A DNA stretch of 64,000 nt. Source: Actinoplanes philippinensis (GTDB taxonomy: Bacteria; Actinomycetota; Actinomycetes; Mycobacteriales; Micromonosporaceae). The notes beneath the pieces are model-generated. The model worked only from the letters and a program-made list of their open reading frames with translations, searched no databases and was not told where the DNA came from. The stretch is taken from the NCBI RefSeq assembly GCF_900113015.1, contig NZ_FONV01000006.1, positions 124,001 to 188,000 on the forward strand, written 5' to 3'. A program made the translations under genes and the position numbers. Within the stretch, counting starts at the first letter, position 1. The number at the start of each line of letters is the position of its first letter. Below, one piece after another: positions 17,484-27,093 of this stretch.

Positions 17484-18673
17484 TCGTGCAGCGTCGGCAC
17501 GGGACCGGCGGTGGCGGTGCGCAGCAAGTCGTCGGTGCCGGTGTCCCCGCCGCTCAGGAAACCGCTGCGACGTAGCTGCTGCGGGGTGGCGGCGCCCGCA
17601 TACCAGGAGGCCAGACCGCGTGGTGTCAGCCGTACGGTGCCCGCGCCGCCCGGCTCCAGCCGGCCGTACCCCTGGGAAAGCTTCAACCGGTAGCGGCCCT
17701 GATGCCAGGGGCAGACGTCGTCGGTGAGTTCCAGATCCACCTCGCCGGTGAGGTGCCGCGGCCAGCCGCGGGCGGCGACCGCGGCGGGAGCGTCGACGAC
17801 GCGCAGCATCCACGGGTGCGTGGATTCGGGTGTGGCGTCGCCCCGGGCCAGCAGCGACCAGACCGGGTCGGCCGTGCCCAGCCGGATCAGCACGGTCGGC
17901 GCAACGCTGGCCCAGCCGCCGAGCATGGCCAGCAACGTACGCGTCGCCTCGGGCGTCAGCCCGATCAGATCGTCCACGGTGAGTTTGCCGCTCGCGTCGT
18001 AGCCGGGACCGCGATCCCACGTGGCGTACCCGACGACGGCGCCGGCCTCGTCGACGGCGACGGTGAAGCCGTCGTGCCCGGCCAGCAACTCCGCGGGCGG
18101 CGTGACGAAAGCGGGCCCGGAACGGTCCATCATGGCGGTGCTCGTCCGCGCCACCTCGCGGTACACGTCGCCGACGGCGGGGATGTCGGCCTCGGTCGCC
18201 GGCCGCAGCGTGATCCCGGCGCCGGGGCGGATCTCGGCCAGCACCCGGGTCCGCACCGTGTAGTGGACCAGCGCGCCGACCTCCTCCCAGCCGAGTGCCC
18301 GGTACGGTCCCGGCGTGGTGTCGAACAGGGTGCTGATCACGGCGCCGCGCTCCCGGGCGCCCCGCAGCAGCTCGGTCAGCACGAGCCGGCCCAGGCCACG
18401 CCCGCGCAGCTCGGCCGCGGTCGCCACGCCGGCGATGCCGCTGGTCGGCACGATCCGGCCGCCGAACCACTGGCCCTGCTCGCGGTCCACCGCCTTGGCG
18501 ACCATCCGCCCGGCCGGGTCGAAGACACCGAGCGTCCGGCGGCCGGCCCCATCGGAGGCCCAGCCCTCCGGCATGGGCCGCTCGTGATAGCCGAACGTGA
18601 GGCTCCCGAGATCCCATGCGAGCTGCTGATCCCCCGGCCCCAGCGGCCGCACCTGATACGTCACGCCGACCAT
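17474..18673 (-). CDS. Eis-like GNAT acetyltransferase
   Basis: 399 aa from ATG 18673 (GTG 18664 also plausible). An N-terminal GNAT domain carries AELRGRGLGRLVL. A second degenerate GNAT domain and a C-terminal SCP2-like fold follow, ending LHDYF. The invariant C-terminal aromatic/carboxylate that acts as general base in Eis enzymes is kept as Phe. Eis proteins acetylate aminoglycosides and host or self lysines; the role here is unknown. Confidence 0.85.
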   Translation of the reverse strand: MVGVTYQVRPLGPGDQQLAWDLGSLTFGYHERPMPEGWASDGAGRRTLGVFDPAGRMVAKAVDREQGQWFGGRIVPTSGIAGVATAAELRGRGLGRLVLTELLRGARERGAVISTLFDTTPGPYRALGWEEVGALVHYTVRTRVLAEIRPGAGITLRPATEADIPAVGDVYREVARTSTAMMDRSGPAFVTPPAELLAGHDGFTVAVDEAGAVVGYATWDRGPGYDASGKLTVDDLIGLTPEATRTLLAMLGGWASVAPTVLIRLGTADPVWSLLARGDATPESTHPWMLRVVDAPAAVAARGWPRHLTGEVDLELTDDVCPWHQGRYRLKLSQGYGRLEPGGAGTVRLTPRGLASWYAGAATPQQLRRSGFLSGGDTGTDDLLRTATAGPVPTLHDYF

Positions 18674-18735
18674 CCTGCCAGTTGACGCCACTCCCCCACG
18701 GTCACGAGCGGCCGGTCGACCCGGACGCCGTCGCA

Positions 18736-18774
18736 CCGGGGTGGTGTGCCCGGTCTCGCCGGCACACCACCCGG
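18736..18774 (-). terminator. Terminator of the M4 protease gene
   Basis: A ~14-bp stem with one bulge pairs CCGGGGTGGTGTGCC with GGCACACCACCCGG around a 10-nt loop. It begins 14 bp beyond the minus-strand protease stop. Confidence 0.6.
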
Positions 18775-18787
18775 AGCTGAGCTGCAG

Positions 18788-21700
18788 TTATCTGCGGTAC
18801 CAGGTGCGGGTGCCGGTGTAGGTGACGTTGCCGAGCCTGTCGTACGCGCGGACCCGTACCTTCATGGTCCTCAGCCGTGCGGTGTTGACGCGCAGCACAT
18901 AGCCGGCGCTGGTGTCCGTCGCGACGACCTTGCCGTTCACGAGCAGCTCGACCCGCGCGACGCCGGAGGCGTCGGACGCCTTCACCGACACCTTCACGGT
19001 GCCCTTGACCTTCGCCTTGTTGCCCGGCGCGGCGGTGATCGAGAGCGAGGGCGCCTTGTTGTCGGCGACCACGGTCCGGGTGTGGCTGCGGGTGTTGCCG
19101 AGTTTGTCGGTCAGCTTCCAGACGAGCGTGACGTTGCCGCTGCTCTTACCGGTCGCGACCTTCTTGGTGTATCCGGCGCCCAGATACTTCCCGTTCGCCC
19201 ACAGCTCCGCCTTGGCCACGCCGGAAGCGTCCGCCACGGCGGTGACCGAGGTGGTGAAGGTGCCGCGGACGCGGGTGTTCTGCTTCGGGTTCACGGTCGC
19301 GGCCGGGCCGTCGTTGTCGACCACCACGGTCTGGGTGAACCGGCTGCGGTAGCCGTCGCTGTCGGCGGCTTCGACCACGAGCCGGCCGCCGCTCGGTTCG
19401 ACTGTCGCCGACCAATCGTTGCCCGCCCGCTTCATCGCCACGCCGTTGACCTCGGCGGAGGCGACATCGAACCCACCACGGAAGACGACCTTGACCGAGC
19501 CCCTGACACGCGCGCCGGGCGCCGGGGACACGATGCTGCCCGCCGGACCGGCCGTGCCGACCCGGACGGTCGTGGTCGTGCTGGTGGCCGGCCACCAGCC
19601 GATCAGGCCTGCCGGGTACGACACGCGGTAGGCCGTCGTCACGGTGGGGTTCACCGTGAGGCTCCACGCCCCCGCCGCATCCGCGGTGAGCGCGGAGACC
19701 CGCGTCCAGGTGCCCACCGCGGGGGCCTGCTGCTCCAGGAAGAGCCGGCCGAGGGTGGGCGGACCCGTGACCGTTCCGGTCAGGGTGACCGGGCCGCCGG
19801 GGTCGACGGTCGCCGACGACGGCGACAGCGTCAGCTGGGCCGGTTTCATCGTCCCGACCTTCTCGGCGCTGTCGATCGCGGTGCGGCGGGCACGAACCCC
19901 GATCTCGTACGCCCGCGCCGGGTCGAGACCGGTCAGGGTGACCGATCGGGTCGTCGCCGGCACCACCCGCTCCGAGCCGGGCGTGACTCTGACGACGTAG
20001 CCGGTGACCTGAGGGCTTCCGGTGGCCGGCTCGCTCCAGTTCACGATCGCGGTGCCGGCGGCGTCGCCGGAGCGCACGGACGCGGACGCGGGCGCCGGCG
20101 GCGGTCCAACCGTATACGGCAGGTCGAACGTCGCCGTCTCACCGTCGGGATCGGTCGCGGTGAACCGGATCGTCCCGGTGCCCGCCGTGGTGGGGGTGCC
20201 CGCCACGGTCACCTTGGTCATCCACGTGAGGTCGGGGTCGGCGACGGCGGTGGCGGTCAGGCCGTCGGGCAGCCCGCTGGTCTCCACGGTCACCAACGTC
20301 GTCTGGCCGAGGACGCGGAAGTCCGGGTAGTCCTCGAAGCGCACCCGCAACGAGGCCGGGACACCGACGTTGAAGGTCGGCGGCGTGGGCATCAGCCCTG
20401 GCACGGTCGGCGGCCCGGTGACGTACCACATCGTGTTCGTCGCGTTGGCCCAGTTGCCGTCCGGATCGGTGGCGTGGATCCGTACCGTCCATCCGCCCTT
20501 GTCCGTCGGCACGCCGCTGATCAGGCCGTCCGGCGCGATCGTCAGGCCGGGCGGCAGATCCTCCGCCGCCCAGAGAAGGGGCTGCCCCTGCGGGTCGCGG
20601 CCGGTCAGCTGATGCCGCACCGGTGTGCCGAGGTGCGCCGGGGTGAACGTCACGGGGTCGACAACGGGCGCGGCGTCCGACGGCGGCACGGTGCCCGACC
20701 CGTCCACGCCCACCGCGAGCCACGCGGCCTGCACCGCGGATCGCTCGGCGCTGGTCGAGCCGTACAGGTCGGTCGCCGCCTGCAGCGTGGCCTGCCGCGC
20801 CCCGATGAAGTCGGTGCTCGAAACCATGTAGGTGGTCAGGGCGCGGTACCAGATGGCGCCGGCCGCGTCGTTGCCGATGCCGGTCACCGGGGCCGCGCCA
20901 CCGCACGGGGTGCTGGTGCCCCACCGCGTCGTGCCGCTGCCCACGGCCAGGGTGTAGAAGAACTTGTTGGCCACACCGGACGAGCGGTGCACGTCGAGGT
21001 TCCGGACCGCCGGGGTCCAGCACGATGCCGACTTGCGGTCGCGGGTGGGCTCGTCCATCCAGCGCAGCGGCTGCGGGCCGGTCCTCTCACTGATCAGGTA
21101 GTCGGGCTCGTCGCTCGGGTTGCCCGCCGCGAACTCGACCAGGGTGGCGAAGATGTCGCTGGTGGCCTCGTTGAGCGCCCCGGACTCGCCCTCGTAGACG
21201 AGGTCGGCGGTGCGGAAGGTGAGCCCGTGCGTCATCTCGTGCGCGACGTCGTCGATCGACGTGAACGCTTGCCGGGCGGCGTCACCGTCGCCGAACGACA
21301 TGCAGAGGCAGGCGTCGCTCCAGGACGCGTTCGCCCAGTCGACGTCGCGATGAACGTACGCGGTGACGCCCTTGCCGTCGCCGTTGATGCCCGCCCGACC
21401 GAAGGTGTCCTTGAAGTAGTCCCAGGTCCGGGCCACTCCGTAGTGCACGTCGACGGCCGCGGTGACCCGATCGGCCGTCGTGCCGTCGCCCCACACGTCG
21501 TCGGCGTCGACGAACGCCCGGGAGCTGGCCTCGGTCGGCCGGTCGGGGATGTTCAGCGCGTCGCGGGTGGCGTTGCCGCCCCGGTCCGCGTCGATCAGGG
21601 TGAAGGAGCCGTCCGCGGTACGGGTGGTGGACAGCTTCACCTCGCCGTTGTAATGCCCGTGCCCGCTCGCGGTGTCAGCAGCCTTGATCAGGTCGTACGA

Positions 21701-22363
21701 GCGCCGCGCGCGGCCCGTGGTGGCGTCCACGATCACGACGAGGTGGCCCGCGATCGTCACCTTCCACGCCAGCGCCGGCTTGCCCTGGTGGGCGTCGACG
21801 ACCAGTCGCGCCTCCGCCGGCCCGGTCAGCTGCTTCCCGGCCGTCGCGATCGCGTCGCGCTCGGCCACCGCGGGTGTGCGGGACACGTCGACGGCGGCGT
21901 CCTGGGCCACCGTGGCGCCGGCGAATCTGCCCGTGCCGGTGGTGTGCACCACGAAGTCGCCGCCGAGCACCTCGAGCCCGTTCCAGGTGCGGCCGAAGCG
22001 CACGTGCCGAGCGCCGCCGCTGTCGACGACGATGCCCTTGGGCTGGTACTTCTCGCCGGCGACGGCGTGCACGGCCCTGCTGTTGTCCCGGACCGCGTCA
22101 CGTGCCGCCGCGACCAGGGCGGGCTTCTCGGCCGGCCGGACGGACCGGCCGACCTGGACGGGACGCCGGACATGCAGGTCGTCCTGATCCGCGTCGGGCT
22201 CGCGTGCCGCCGGCGACGTGGGCGCCTCGGACCCGGGCCCGGCCACGACCGTCCCGGAGGCTCCGGGCGGCGAGGACGCCGCGGCATGGGCGCCCGCTCC
22301 GATCAGAGCTGACGCGGCAACCATCGCGATGAACTTCCGGGCATGGCTTCGCCTGACCCTCAC
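18788..22363 (-). CDS. Secreted M4 (thermolysin-type) metalloprotease with Ig/Fn3 repeats
   Basis: 1191 aa, GTG 22363. A signal peptide covers residues 1-29. The FTP/PepSY propeptide spans ~65-225. The M4 catalytic domain (~230-560) is complete: HEMTH at 375-379, the third zinc ligand in GALNEATSD (Glu 399) and the catalytic His 459 in DVHRSSG. Downstream are two putative cadherin/Ig-like domains, an Fn3 domain, and four to five bacterial Ig-like repeats with the recurring phrase SGVAKAELWANGK. It ends YTGTRTWYRR without a cell-wall anchor. It is probably autoprocessed outside the cell and binds protein or wall substrate through the repeats. It has its own terminator. Confidence 0.92.
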   Translation of the reverse strand: MRVRRSHARKFIAMVAASALIGAGAHAAASSPPGASGTVVAGPGSEAPTSPAAREPDADQDDLHVRRPVQVGRSVRPAEKPALVAAARDAVRDNSRAVHAVAGEKYQPKGIVVDSGGARHVRFGRTWNGLEVLGGDFVVHTTGTGRFAGATVAQDAAVDVSRTPAVAERDAIATAGKQLTGPAEARLVVDAHQGKPALAWKVTIAGHLVVIVDATTGRARRSYDLIKAADTASGHGHYNGEVKLSTTRTADGSFTLIDADRGGNATRDALNIPDRPTEASSRAFVDADDVWGDGTTADRVTAAVDVHYGVARTWDYFKDTFGRAGINGDGKGVTAYVHRDVDWANASWSDACLCMSFGDGDAARQAFTSIDDVAHEMTHGLTFRTADLVYEGESGALNEATSDIFATLVEFAAGNPSDEPDYLISERTGPQPLRWMDEPTRDRKSASCWTPAVRNLDVHRSSGVANKFFYTLAVGSGTTRWGTSTPCGGAAPVTGIGNDAAGAIWYRALTTYMVSSTDFIGARQATLQAATDLYGSTSAERSAVQAAWLAVGVDGSGTVPPSDAAPVVDPVTFTPAHLGTPVRHQLTGRDPQGQPLLWAAEDLPPGLTIAPDGLISGVPTDKGGWTVRIHATDPDGNWANATNTMWYVTGPPTVPGLMPTPPTFNVGVPASLRVRFEDYPDFRVLGQTTLVTVETSGLPDGLTATAVADPDLTWMTKVTVAGTPTTAGTGTIRFTATDPDGETATFDLPYTVGPPPAPASASVRSGDAAGTAIVNWSEPATGSPQVTGYVVRVTPGSERVVPATTRSVTLTGLDPARAYEIGVRARRTAIDSAEKVGTMKPAQLTLSPSSATVDPGGPVTLTGTVTGPPTLGRLFLEQQAPAVGTWTRVSALTADAAGAWSLTVNPTVTTAYRVSYPAGLIGWWPATSTTTTVRVGTAGPAGSIVSPAPGARVRGSVKVVFRGGFDVASAEVNGVAMKRAGNDWSATVEPSGGRLVVEAADSDGYRSRFTQTVVVDNDGPAATVNPKQNTRVRGTFTTSVTAVADASGVAKAELWANGKYLGAGYTKKVATGKSSGNVTLVWKLTDKLGNTRSHTRTVVADNKAPSLSITAAPGNKAKVKGTVKVSVKASDASGVARVELLVNGKVVATDTSAGYVLRVNTARLRTMKVRVRAYDRLGNVTYTGTRTWYRR

Positions 22364-22448
22364 TGTCCCTGTCCCCCGTTGTCATTGACGAAGGCGAATA
22401 GTAGCGACCGGATGGCGCGGGCGGGGAACGCCCGGGGATGATCGACTG

Positions 22449-23300
22449 ATGCGCCTACGTATGGAGCTGTTCGTCGATGACCTGGAGGTGAGCGTCGCCT
22501 TCTACACCGGGATGCTGGGCTTCCAGGTGGATCGGCGTTCGGACGGGTATGCCGCCCTCCGGAGAGGGGAGGTCGTCCTGGGTTTCGGGCCGGCCGCGGA
22601 CCACCCGGCCCGGCAGCCGCCCGGCCAGGCCAAGGGCGCGGGCGTGGAGATCGTCCTCGAACTCGACACCGCCGAGGAGGTGTCGGTCCTGTACGACCAC
22701 TGCCGCTCCCGGCTGTCCACCGTCGAGGCGTTACAGCTGCGCCCGTGGGGTCTGCACGACTTCCGCCTGTTCGACCCGGACGGCTACTACTGGCGCGTGA
22801 CTCACGCGGGCCCGCCGCCGCGCGGCGCCGTGGTCCGGGGCACCGTCTCGGAGGTCCACAATTTCGGGGTCTTCGTCCGCCTCGACGGGGATCTCCCGTC
22901 CGACTCCACCGGCACCGGTTTCATCCGGGTCCCGGAGGTGACCTGGGATCACATCGACAACGTGGCCGACGTGGTGCACGCGGGTCAGCGGATCTCCGCC
23001 GAGGTGCTCGACTTCGACGCCGATCGCGGGCAGGTCCAGCTGTCGTTGAAGGCGTTGCAGCCGGACCCGCTCGTCGCGTTCGCCGAACGGGTCGGTGAGG
23101 TGCTGCGCGGACCCGTCGTCAAGGTGGCGCCCTTCGGTGTCTTCGTCCGCGTCATGCCGGGCATCGCGGGTCTGGTGCACGGGTCGGTCCTGCCCCGGAT
23201 GCCGGCGATGGGTGAGGTCGTCACCGTCCGGATCGCCGAGGTCGACCGGACCCGTCGCCAGGTCCGGCTGGAGCCGGCCGGCGAGCCCGGCGACGAGTAG
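22449..23300 (+). CDS. VOC (glyoxalase-fold) domain fused to two S1 RNA-binding domains
   Basis: 283 aa. Residues 1-120 are a VOC fold ([25 protein letters not shown] ... [13 protein letters not shown]); the usual N-terminal His ligand is absent. Residues ~126-205 form an S1 domain ([23 protein letters not shown] ... [25 protein letters not shown]). Residues ~212-278 form a second S1 domain ([20 protein letters not shown] ... VRLEP). The fusion is read through one open frame with no sign of frameshift. It may sense a metabolite and act on RNA or ribosomes, but the function is unknown. Confidence 0.85.
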   Translation: MRLRMELFVDDLEVSVAFYTGMLGFQVDRRSDGYAALRRGEVVLGFGPAADHPARQPPGQAKGAGVEIVLELDTAEEVSVLYDHCRSRLSTVEALQLRPWGLHDFRLFDPDGYYWRVTHAGPPPRGAVVRGTVSEVHNFGVFVRLDGDLPSDSTGTGFIRVPEVTWDHIDNVADVVHAGQRISAEVLDFDADRGQVQLSLKALQPDPLVAFAERVGEVLRGPVVKVAPFGVFVRVMPGIAGLVHGSVLPRMPAMGEVVTVRIAEVDRTRRQVRLEPAGEPGDE

Positions 23301-23391
23301 CCGGACGTCCGGGCCACGGGGTGGCGTATCGTTCCCCGGCCGGTCCGGCCGAGACTGTCGGCGGACTCCACCGACCCGGAAGGAACCAGGA

Positions 23392-23874
23392 ATGGCCGCC
23401 ACCACCGCCGACCTGTACGACGAGCACGGCGAGAACCTGCAGTCCTGCGACACCCAGCTACGGCAGTACGGCGGTGTGGCCCAGTTCAGCGGCCCCGCCG
23501 TCACCGTCTCCTGCTTCCAGGACAACGCGCTGCTCAAGTCGGTCCTCAGCGAACCCGGCGACGGCCGTGTCCTGGTCGTCGACGGCGGCGGCTCGCTGCA
23601 CACCGCGCTGATGGGCGACCTCATCGCCGGTCTGGCCGTCGGCAACGGCTGGTCGGGCGTCATCATCAACGGCGCCGTCCGCGACGTCGCCGCCCTGCGC
23701 GAGCTGCCGGTCGGCATCAAGGCCCTCGGCTCCAACCCGCGCAAGAGCGGCAAGACCGGAGCCGGTGACCGTGACGTCGTCGTCGAGTTCGGAGGCTGCC
23801 GTTTCACCCCGGGCGCCCGCGTGGTCAGCGACGACGACGGCATCGTCGTGCTGCCGGCCACCGGCGAGGACTGA
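23392..23874 (+). CDS. rraA: RraA-like protein
   Basis: 160 aa from ATG 23392 after GGAAGGA. Family signatures are [35 protein letters not shown] and [12 protein letters not shown]. The DGGGS..GDLIA and GAVRD segments are the substrate loops shared with 4-hydroxy-4-methyl-2-oxoglutarate/oxaloacetate aldolases. In E. coli RraA binds RNase E. In actinobacteria either an aldolase role or RNase binding is possible. Confidence 0.9.
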   Translation: MAATTADLYDEHGENLQSCDTQLRQYGGVAQFSGPAVTVSCFQDNALLKSVLSEPGDGRVLVVDGGGSLHTALMGDLIAGLAVGNGWSGVIINGAVRDVAALRELPVGIKALGSNPRKSGKTGAGDRDVVVEFGGCRFTPGARVVSDDDGIVVLPATGED

Positions 23875-23920
23875 TCCGCCGGACACCACCACGGCGCTGG
23901 TCCGGGCCGCCGCAGCAGGC

Positions 23921-23989
23921 GATCGCTGTCACTCGTACCCCCTGGTCGGATTGATCCTGGGGTGTGGGGGTATAGGTGATCGCTGTCAC
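23921..23989 (+). repeat. Direct repeat upstream of the anti-sigma kinase gene
   Basis: GATCGCTGTCAC occurs at 23921-23932 and 23978-23989, 57 bp apart, ending 21 bp before GTG 24011. This suggests a regulator binding pair at that promoter. Confidence 0.4.
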
Positions 23990-24010
23990 GGGGACAACGG
24001 GGAAGCCGAT

Positions 24011-24406
24011 GTGGTCAGCGAATTGAATGCCGAGATCGAACTGCCGGACGGCCACGGCGCGGCGTCGGCGGCACGTCGCGCGTTGCGGACGCTGCTGGCC
24101 GGTTGGGGCCTCACCGATGAGGATTGGTTGTACGACGCCACGCTGATCGTCAGCGAGCTGGTCACCAACGCCGTCCGGCACGGCGGTGGCTGCCCGGCGC
24201 TGCGGGTGCACGCCGAGGACGGGCGGGTCCGGCTGTCGGTCGCGGACCGTTCCAGCCGGGTCCCGCACCGCCGGGACATCGACGAGCACAGCGCCGGTGG
24301 CCGGGGGCTGGTGTTCGTCGACGCGTTCGCGCACACCTGGGGCGTGCGCCGGGAGGGCGAGGGCAAACAGGTCTGGGTACGGCTCGCGCCCTACCCCGCC
24401 GGATAG
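24011..24406 (+). CDS. RsbW-like anti-sigma / HATPase_c_2 kinase
   Basis: 131 aa from GTG 24011, with GGGGAAG 7 nt upstream. The ATP-binding fold shows an N box in LIVSELVTNAVRHGG (N50s) and a G1/G2-like SAGGRGLVFVDAF. It lacks a phospho-acceptor domain. Such proteins phosphorylate anti-sigma-factor antagonists or bind a sigma factor directly. It overlaps tail-to-tail by 16 bp with a SpoIIE phosphatase, its natural functional opposite. Confidence 0.88.
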   Translation: MVSELNAEIELPDGHGAASAARRALRTLLAGWGLTDEDWLYDATLIVSELVTNAVRHGGGCPALRVHAEDGRVRLSVADRSSRVPHRRDIDEHSAGGRGLVFVDAFAHTWGVRREGEGKQVWVRLAPYPAG

Positions 24407-25689
24407 GTGTCCAGCAGGGCGCCGGCCGGTGGGACCACCAGCTCGGCGGCCGAGTCCGGGGGCGCCGGGCTGCGATACTCCACGAGCAGCACGGTGGCGT
24501 CGTCCTGCAGTTCGTCGCCCTGGTGGTCGAGGATCGCGTGGACCAGGCGGCGGGTGGTCTCCGGGGCGGACAGCTGGTCGGCCATCGCCCGGATCGTGAA
24601 GTCGGTGAGCCGGTCCAGGCCGAACTGCTCCCCCGCGGCCGAGCGTGCCTCGACGATCCCGTCGGTGTACAGCAGCAGCCGGTCACCGGGCTCCAGGGCC
24701 TCCTGCACCACGACCGGCGGCCGTTGATCACCCAGCGGCACCGGCAGCGCCGTCGGGGTCGGCATGATCTTGACGACCTTGCCGCCCCGCACCACGATGC
24801 CGCCCGGATGCCCGGCGGAGATGACCCGGAGCATGCCGGTGCGCTGATCGATCTCGGCCAGCACCGCGGTGATCAGGCCCGGCCGGTCGTAGGCACGGAC
24901 CGCGGCGTTGATGTGGTGGTAGGTGGCGACCAGGTCCAGCCCGGCCCGACGGGCGTTGCGGTAGCCGGCCAGCGCCAGGCTCGCCAGGATGACCGCCCGC
25001 ATCCCGCCGGCCGAGCCGTGCCCGACCGCGTCGAAGAGCGCCAGGTGCGCGATGTCGCCGTTGACCGCGTAGTCGAACGCGTCGCCGCCGACGTCGTAAC
25101 ACGGCTCCAGCACACCGCTGATCATCAGGTGGCCGGTGGAGAACGTCAGCGGGGGCAGTTGCGCGCGCAGCATCTCGGCCGCCAGCCGCATCGGCTCGCG
25201 ACGGCGCACCCGCTCGACGACGTCGCTGTACAGCCCGCGGGTCACCAGCAGCTCGGCCAGCAGCGAGGACACCGCCACGCAGTGGTCGAACCCCGGCTCG
25301 TCCAGCTCGGCGGCCGCCGCGACCTCGAGGACCCCGAGCCGCTCCGCGCCGTCGAGCAGGGGCAGCCACAGCCGTACGCCACCGCCGTCGCCCTCGCCGG
25401 TGCAGGGGTGCACCTGGGTGAACGCCCGGCCGGGCAGGGTCCCGTCGACCGCGATCGGCTCGCGGTGCGGCACGTCGGGGCCGCTCAGCGGCAGCAGCAC
25501 CCGCTGCTGGTGGTCGACGACGAAGATGACCATCGCCGTGACGCCGAGACGCTCGGCGGCCCGCATCGCCATGTACGGCAGATCGTCGGGGCGTGCGTGG
25601 TGCGACACCCGTAACAGGTGCAGCAGCGGCTCGACCGGTGGTGTCGGCGCCGCGATGCCGCTCAACTGAACCCACCTTCCGCGAGTCAC
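24391..25689 (-). CDS. GAF-SpoIIE (PP2C-type) serine phosphatase
   Basis: 432 aa, GTG 25689. Residues ~15-165 look like a GAF sensor. Residues ~185-405 are the SpoIIE/PP2C phosphatase, with metal-binding acidic motifs in CYDVGGDAFDY, LFDAVGHGSAGG, RLLLYTDGIVEAR and DDATVLLVE. The C-terminal tail has no kinase domain. It should dephosphorylate an anti-sigma-factor antagonist and release a sigma factor under stress. The partner kinase is the convergent neighbour at 24011. Confidence 0.9.
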   Translation of the reverse strand: MTRGRWVQLSGIAAPTPPVEPLLHLLRVSHHARPDDLPYMAMRAAERLGVTAMVIFVVDHQQRVLLPLSGPDVPHREPIAVDGTLPGRAFTQVHPCTGEGDGGGVRLWLPLLDGAERLGVLEVAAAAELDEPGFDHCVAVSSLLAELLVTRGLYSDVVERVRRREPMRLAAEMLRAQLPPLTFSTGHLMISGVLEPCYDVGGDAFDYAVNGDIAHLALFDAVGHGSAGGMRAVILASLALAGYRNARRAGLDLVATYHHINAAVRAYDRPGLITAVLAEIDQRTGMLRVISAGHPGGIVVRGGKVVKIMPTPTALPVPLGDQRPPVVVQEALEPGDRLLLYTDGIVEARSAAGEQFGLDRLTDFTIRAMADQLSAPETTRRLVHAILDHQGDELQDDATVLLVEYRSPAPPDSAAELVVPPAGALLDTYPAG

Positions 25690-25878
25690 GCCCTCGCCAG
25701 CAACCTACCCCCTGATCGGGCGTTCCACCCGGTGGTCGCCGGTTACCGGGCCCTGACGAGCGTCGCCGGCGCCGGACCTCGCCAGCGCCGGGCGCCGCTC
25801 CTCCGGGCACGACGCGGCCGTCCGTCCACATGGACCGGGCCGGGCGGCCGCTGGCGCACCCGGACTAGGCTCGGCGGG

Positions 25879-26436
25879 ATGCGGCTTCCGAAGATCGTGC
25901 GCAGACACCACGAAGCAGTGAAGTTCCTGCTGGTCGGTGGGGTCTGCTTCCTCGTCACGACAGTCATCAACTACGCGCTGAAGCTGACCGTCCTCAGCGA
26001 CAAGCCGGTGACCGCGCTCGCGCTCGCGACGATCATCGCCACGATCCTGTCCTATGTGCTCAACCGGGAGTGGTCCTTCCGTACCCGCGGCGGCCGCGAA
26101 CGCCATCACGAGGCGGCGCTGTTCTTCTCGGTCAGCGCGGTCGGCGTGGTCCTCAACTCGGTGCCGCTCTACGTCTCCCGCTACGTGTTCCTGCTCCAGG
26201 AGCCCGACGTGAGCCGGCCGGTACAGGAGATCGCCGACTTCGTCAGCGGCATCGTCATCGGCACGCTGATCGCCATGTGCTTCCGGTTGTGGGCCTTCAA
26301 GCGGTTCGTCTTCCCGCACTCGGACGCCCGCCCGCACCGCCGCCGCAGCCGGGGGCGAACCGGTCCGCGCCGCGCCGTCGTCCAGCACGAGCCGCCGGCC
26401 CGCGACCGCGAGGCCCCGTCCCGCGACCTTTCCTGA
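25879..26436 (+). CDS. GtrA-family membrane protein
   Basis: 185 aa from ATG 25879. Four membrane helices are arranged in the GtrA pattern: VKFLLVGGVCFLVTTVINYAL, LATIIATILSYVLNREWSF, the FSVSAVGVVLN helix and GTLIAMCFRLWAFKRFVF. The tail is long, basic and disordered. GtrA proteins help transfer or flip lipid-linked sugars for cell-wall glycans. TAGGCT at 25866-25871 lies 7 bp before the ATG, a likely leaderless promoter. Confidence 0.85.
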   Translation: MRLPKIVRRHHEAVKFLLVGGVCFLVTTVINYALKLTVLSDKPVTALALATIIATILSYVLNREWSFRTRGGRERHHEAALFFSVSAVGVVLNSVPLYVSRYVFLLQEPDVSRPVQEIADFVSGIVIGTLIAMCFRLWAFKRFVFPHSDARPHRRRSRGRTGPRRAVVQHEPPARDREAPSRDLS

Positions 26437-26470
26437 CCCCCGCGCCTCCGCCCCGCGGCCCGATCCGGTG

Positions 26471-27034
26471 TCAACCGTGCTCGGAGGTGTCGATGACGAG
26501 GTCGGCGCGGTCGCGGGCGCCGTCGGCGGCGAAGAAGTCCGCTTCTTGAGCCATCCATCTCCGCCAGAGCTGCTCGGCGCCGGCGAGGGAGCCGTCACGG
26601 GCGAGGCCGCGTGCCAGCCGTAGCGGCGCCGGCGCGTCGACCCAGATGGCGTAGGTGAGGCGGCCGATCGTCTCCCGGCGGGTGCAGGTGACGCCTTCGA
26701 GGACGACGGTGGGCGCCCACGGCTGGGTCCGCCACTCACCGATGGTGCTGCCGTACCAGTCCGTCCAGTCCCTGGCCTGGTAGTGGGCATCCTCGCCGCG
26801 AAGCAGCGGCGCGAGCACCTGGGTGTCGAACCGCGGCCACCATCCGGCGAAGTCGTCCCACGAGACGAAGTCGTCGATCTCGATGATCGGCGCTCGCAGC
26901 GCCGCGGCGAGACCGCGGGCGAGGTGGCTCTTGCCCGAGCCGCTCGGCCCGTCGACGCCGACGATGCGGATCCCGTTGACCGGCTCCCGAGCGGTGACGG
27001 CGGCGGCCACCTCACCCACGACGTCGACACCCAT
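26471..27034 (-). CDS. Uridine-kinase-like P-loop protein
   Basis: 187 aa. The Walker A GPSGSGKSHLA is at residues 29-39, followed by IIEIDDFVSWDDFAGW (the DDF substrate/metal motif of phosphoribulokinase/uridine kinases). The last helix has WRRWMAQEADFF. It likely phosphorylates a nucleoside or other small hydroxyl compound. The gene at 34333 is a second member of the superfamily. Confidence 0.85.
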   Translation of the reverse strand: MGVDVVGEVAAAVTAREPVNGIRIVGVDGPSGSGKSHLARGLAAALRAPIIEIDDFVSWDDFAGWWPRFDTQVLAPLLRGEDAHYQARDWTDWYGSTIGEWRTQPWAPTVVLEGVTCTRRETIGRLTYAIWVDAPAPLRLARGLARDGSLAGAEQLWRRWMAQEADFFAADGARDRADLVIDTSEHG

Positions 27035-27093
27035 GGGCGCAGCTTAGTCAGCACCTCACCAGGGCACGGTCGTCGGCGGAGTCGTCGCCCTGA

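Noticed and set aside
18746-22312. 1188-codon plus-strand frame opposite the M4 protease
   Set aside because: The minus strand encodes a complete signal peptide, propeptide and zinc site; the plus frame has no motif and a GDR/GVR-rich shadow composition.
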